A stretch of DNA of 64,000 bases from Hypholoma sublateritium FD-334 SS-4 (Eukaryota > Basidiomycota > Agaricomycetes > Agaricales > Strophariaceae): positions 50,699 through 114,698 of the forward strand of contig KN817616.1 of the NCBI GenBank assembly GCA_000827495.1, in the 5' to 3' direction. This document shows positions 60,689-64,000 of this stretch, piece by piece. Position 1 is the stretch's first letter, and the number at the start of each line of letters is the position of its first letter. The notes below the pieces were generated by a model. The model worked only from the letters and a program-made list of their open reading frames with translations, searched no databases and was not told where the DNA came from. The translations under genes were made by a program, and so were the position numbers.

Positions 60689-63600
60689 TATTTTTGCGCC
60701 TGTCGTGTCGTGGGGATGAAATCATAGACATACAGTATAAACAGTTCCTTCAACTTCCCGCCAGATCTCGATTCTTGGATTGCGTGCGATTCTGTATCTT
60801 CTTGTATATTTTGGGAGAGGATCAACAGAAGAATAGTTGCCCATGGCCGAGGTGGATGTCGTAATCGTATCTTTGTCTTCTCCCCGCAATAACGCCCATT
60901 GAATGAAGTGTGGTATGAACGCAACAAGCTTTTGCGCCCTTCGGCGAGTGCTTAATACCCCAAAGCATGATGTGGGGTAGCCTTGGATCATCAGTTCATG
61001 TCGGGACGCAAAAATAAGTGAGATAGCGCACCTGCGGCAGCGAAACTTCGAAAGAGATTTATCAGGGCATGCGAAATCTTGGCGAAGTGCCATGGCGCAA
61101 GAATAGAACAGTGTATCCTGGGTGCAAAATTTCGGCCATTTAGCTTTACTCTGCACAAGCGCTCCACTGCATCCACTGAGTCAAAGCCGGCCTGCGGCTC
61201 AAGCTAGAAGTGGCTCTAGGCTGTTATATCGCGTATTCCATAAGACATGAAGCTGGCCAGGGAGCCCGGGAGGCCAGTCGACTTGCATTCTATTTCCGGA
61301 TGCAGGATGCACAATGCCAGCACGAACAGAAGGGCGCTATCGCAGAGGACATAGCGTACGTAATGACCTGCCAGAGCGGACACAGACAATAAGCCACTTC
61401 GGCGCGCTTCGGGAAGGAAACTGACAGCGGCCTTCCAGAGCGGCCTACCAGATGGGATAGTCAACAATGGCACAGGGTAGACGGAAGGCACTCGCGCGCT
61501 TGGGCACGTTGCGCGGAGGCGCTCGAGACGGGGTACTGAAGATGGACTTTTAGGAGCGTATATATACTAGCTCGTTAAAATAATTAGCTTGGTACTCCCC
61601 GCCGCGAACTAACCGCCCCTCGCCGACCTGAGCCATTTTCTCTACGGGATATACATGAAGAGGTATGCAAATAACTACAACCTGCGGCATGGTGCGTAAA
61701 TAACTTACTACATAGAGGCGTCGTCAACACGATATCGACCGGGCAGCCTCTCAGGCCCGTCAGAGCGCTGGCCACGCTCGCGAATTGTTCCTTCTGTTCC
61801 TTCATATCGGGATGCGATAGCGTCGATGCTGCGCGGCATCAAGCGGTTCCTCCCGACCTGGTGCATGGGGAGCTCGGAGGAAGTACGAGGGTCGTAAAGC
61901 TCAAGGACACTCCCGGTTTTATTTAATGTGAAGTCATCGTGAGTTACATGTTATATCTTTGTTATCAATTGTGGTTATCTACCTTTAGCGGACTTGTTTC
62001 GCCGAGAGAGTCTGGCGAAAGGGAGAGCAGTGGACACGGAAAAGCCTTGGTTGTGGGGGGTAGCCGTTAAACGGACATCCTATTTCTTCGATTGCACCAC
62101 AATTAAATCCAGGAGCAGCGCTGGTGAACTACTGTCCCTCGTTTCCGGACAATTTCCGCTACGTGTATATGTATGATAAACTTATTCCAGCAGGCATTTG
62201 TCGCGAATTGGCCAACAGTCATCTGTTGGCAAAACTTTAACAGGGAGAAGTGATCTCGATTGTGAGAGCCTTATCTACCCACAGAAAAATCGTGTGTCAG
62301 ATCCCATCCTTCAGATTTCCGTTCCGAGTGAGCGCATCGTGTGTAGTCCCTACGAGTACACGACAACAAAGAAATTGTTCTGTTCCGATTTCTGGACTCA
62401 TTTGAAACTATGACCGATCGCGATCCTTTCTTCCTTTCTCATGCATATTAGTTTCTGGTCGCTGTATGTTTCACTGCGCGTGATAAAGCTCTTCTACCGT
62501 ATATAACCCGCCCATTTATCGCCTATATTCGAGCCTGTGTTGCGCATCTGACGGGCTCGTCGCGATGTTGGGTCCTCGAGTTCGCTGCATACCTCTGTGC
62601 TACAGGCCACTGACGTGGAATACAGGTCTATAAACAGCTCGCGGATTACAGTGGACTTAGAAAGGGCTGAAAAGATTTGTTACTGAGGTAGGAAAGATTC
62701 TACTTTGGCCAACTTTTGGCATTCGGAACACGAACCCTGTCAGTTGAACATTGCATGCCCGAGGCAGCTCTGTACACACGCTGTCTAAACCTAAAGTAGG
62801 CGCTTATATTATTTACCCGTTGATTGATCGACGTTTTCGTCGCCAAGATAGCACGCGCGTCTCGCGATGCTGGCAGCGTGGAATCAGCATCAGGTGCGCT
62901 CGTTTCAAAAGACTCGGCCATCGGGCTTGTCATTTAACCAAACACAGGCTGCATGGCACTGTGCGGATGGGGGCCCATACTATGGCACTTTGGGACGCTA
63001 TGCAGTGCGGCATAGCGCCCTCCAGTACCAGCTATAGGCCCTCAACGGCGCCCGCCGTCCCCCTCCCGCACCAACACGTCACAACCGATTGCGGCTGGGA
63101 GTTCGTTCATTGCGTGGAGTGTCACAGATCGCATCTCCATTGTCCACATTGATGGTGGGGAATTAGCGACACGACTCAGAGGAGTTCAAGGCGTCCAAGT
63201 ATATCGATCTAATAAAACAAGCAAAGATCGCCTCAACTAATCTGAACTGTCTTGAGTCGTTATGACTTCTATGTATAAAGAAAAAGATTGTGCGCACGTT
63301 GAAAAATTTGTTGCTGGTGGATCGAGTCAGAACCTTGTGAGTGATGATGAATCAAATAATCTAGGATAATCGATCCGCGGAATCACTTGGTCATTGTACT
63401 GGATCCGGTTTCCGCTGGCAGATAATCACAAAATGGATAGCAGCAGATGTGTGAAAGTTTCGTGCAAATTGACAAATCCGATTGAGAAGGAAGCGCCCTG
63501 ACAGTGAGAATAATTTTAGCGAATTCAGATCGGTGTTTGTTACTGGTTTTTACTTACTCGCTCACTGAGAACTCCAAACACACGACGGCCTATTTTTCCG

Positions 63601-64000
63601 AGAATTAGAGGAGGCAGAACTTGGGCAGAACATACATATTTTACAACACAAAGCAAGTCGGGGCTGTAGCAACAAAAAACACTGTCGACAATATAACAAA
63701 AACCGATGAGGAGAAAATAAATAGCATATACATATTTCCAATACACCCCAAGGCGCGGCTCCACGTCTACTGTTGGGCCACTGTATAGTTCTCACACACG
63801 TATGCAATATTGACTCGTCGCATTTTCTTCTGCTTAATATATTTTTTGCAGTGTAAAAAATGGTAGAGCAATGTGGTATCGTTTGGTGATACAGCCTTGG
63901 GAGCGAATGATACGTTTTCCTTTCTTTCGTCACATCCTTCTCCATCGTCTGACCCCATTATTCATCCATGTACTACAATCTACTCTTCGTTCGCTCGTAT
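60689..64000. other. Gene-poor right end of the window
   Basis: About 3.3 kb. Frames are short; none has a motif, signal peptide or clean exon join. A TATATATA string near 61560 and a minus-strand frame at 61584-61805 do not add up to a gene. Possibly the flank of a gene beyond the window. Confidence 0.4.

Noticed and set aside
61584..61860. Minus-strand frames near a TATATATA string
   Set aside because: Two frames look mildly protein-like but neither has a family match, a clean start or an exon partner, and the TATA string is not placed upstream of them in a sensible way.
49417..62955. A shared ACACAGGCTGCATGG string near 49417 and near 62942
   Set aside because: It is a single short match with no wider similarity or inverted partner; it could be chance.
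62751..63152. A 133-codon plus-strand frame ending in a Cys/His-rich tail
   Set aside because: The Cys/His spacing fits no known zinc finger, and the rest of the frame has no protein character.

Overview
The window reads as nuclear DNA of a mushroom-forming basidiomycete (Agaricomycetes). The signs are many 45-65 nt GT-AG introns, a class I hydrophobin, two microsomal P450s of basidiomycete type, a FunK1 fungal-type kinase, a Tnp2/CACTA-related transposase and an Agaricomycete-style BTB protein. All exon joins were made by eye from GT/AG sites and reading frame. Terminal coordinates are usually firm; internal exon edges are stated only where I checked them.

Layout. 1-10.7 kb holds an edge-truncated acyltransferase, two short-chain dehydrogenases, a zinc-free medium-chain reductase and a P450, which together look like a metabolic group. 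11.2-15.8 kb is SEC31, the COPII outer-coat protein. 15.8-18.3 kb has no intact gene, only a broken coding scrap. 18.3-20.3 kb is a second P450. 20.4-22.4 kb has a small unidentified coding fragment, a decayed hydrophobin and an intact hydrophobin. 22,536-31,739 is a complete DNA transposon. 32.7-33.6 kb is a glutathione S-transferase. 34.3-39.8 kb is CFT1/CPSF160. 41.1-43.9 kb is a large disordered protein. 44.2-48.9 kb is a RecQ helicase and a GPN-loop GTPase, head to head. 50.4-52.0 kb is an Atg14-like protein. 52.8-55.8 kb holds a single-pass membrane protein and a BTB protein. 58.8-59.7 kb is an HPP membrane protein. A tRNA-Gly(TCC) lies at 60.6 kb. The last 3.3 kb shows no gene I can support.

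The most notable structure is the 9.2-kb transposon inserted 148 bp after the hydrophobin stop codon. It has matching terminal motifs, is flanked by a perfect 7-bp duplication (ATTGATG), and carries three genes on one strand: a Tnp2-type transposase, a FunK1 protein kinase, and an unknown protein with a coiled coil and an HMG-box-like tail. The kinase has an aspartate-rich microsatellite insert between its catalytic loop and its metal-binding loop, and a one-base frameshift in an A-run. So a kinase travels as transposon cargo, possibly now damaged in this copy.

The rest is mostly housekeeping (secretion, mRNA 3'-end formation, DNA repair, RNA polymerase assembly, autophagy) mixed with detoxification and secondary-metabolism enzymes.
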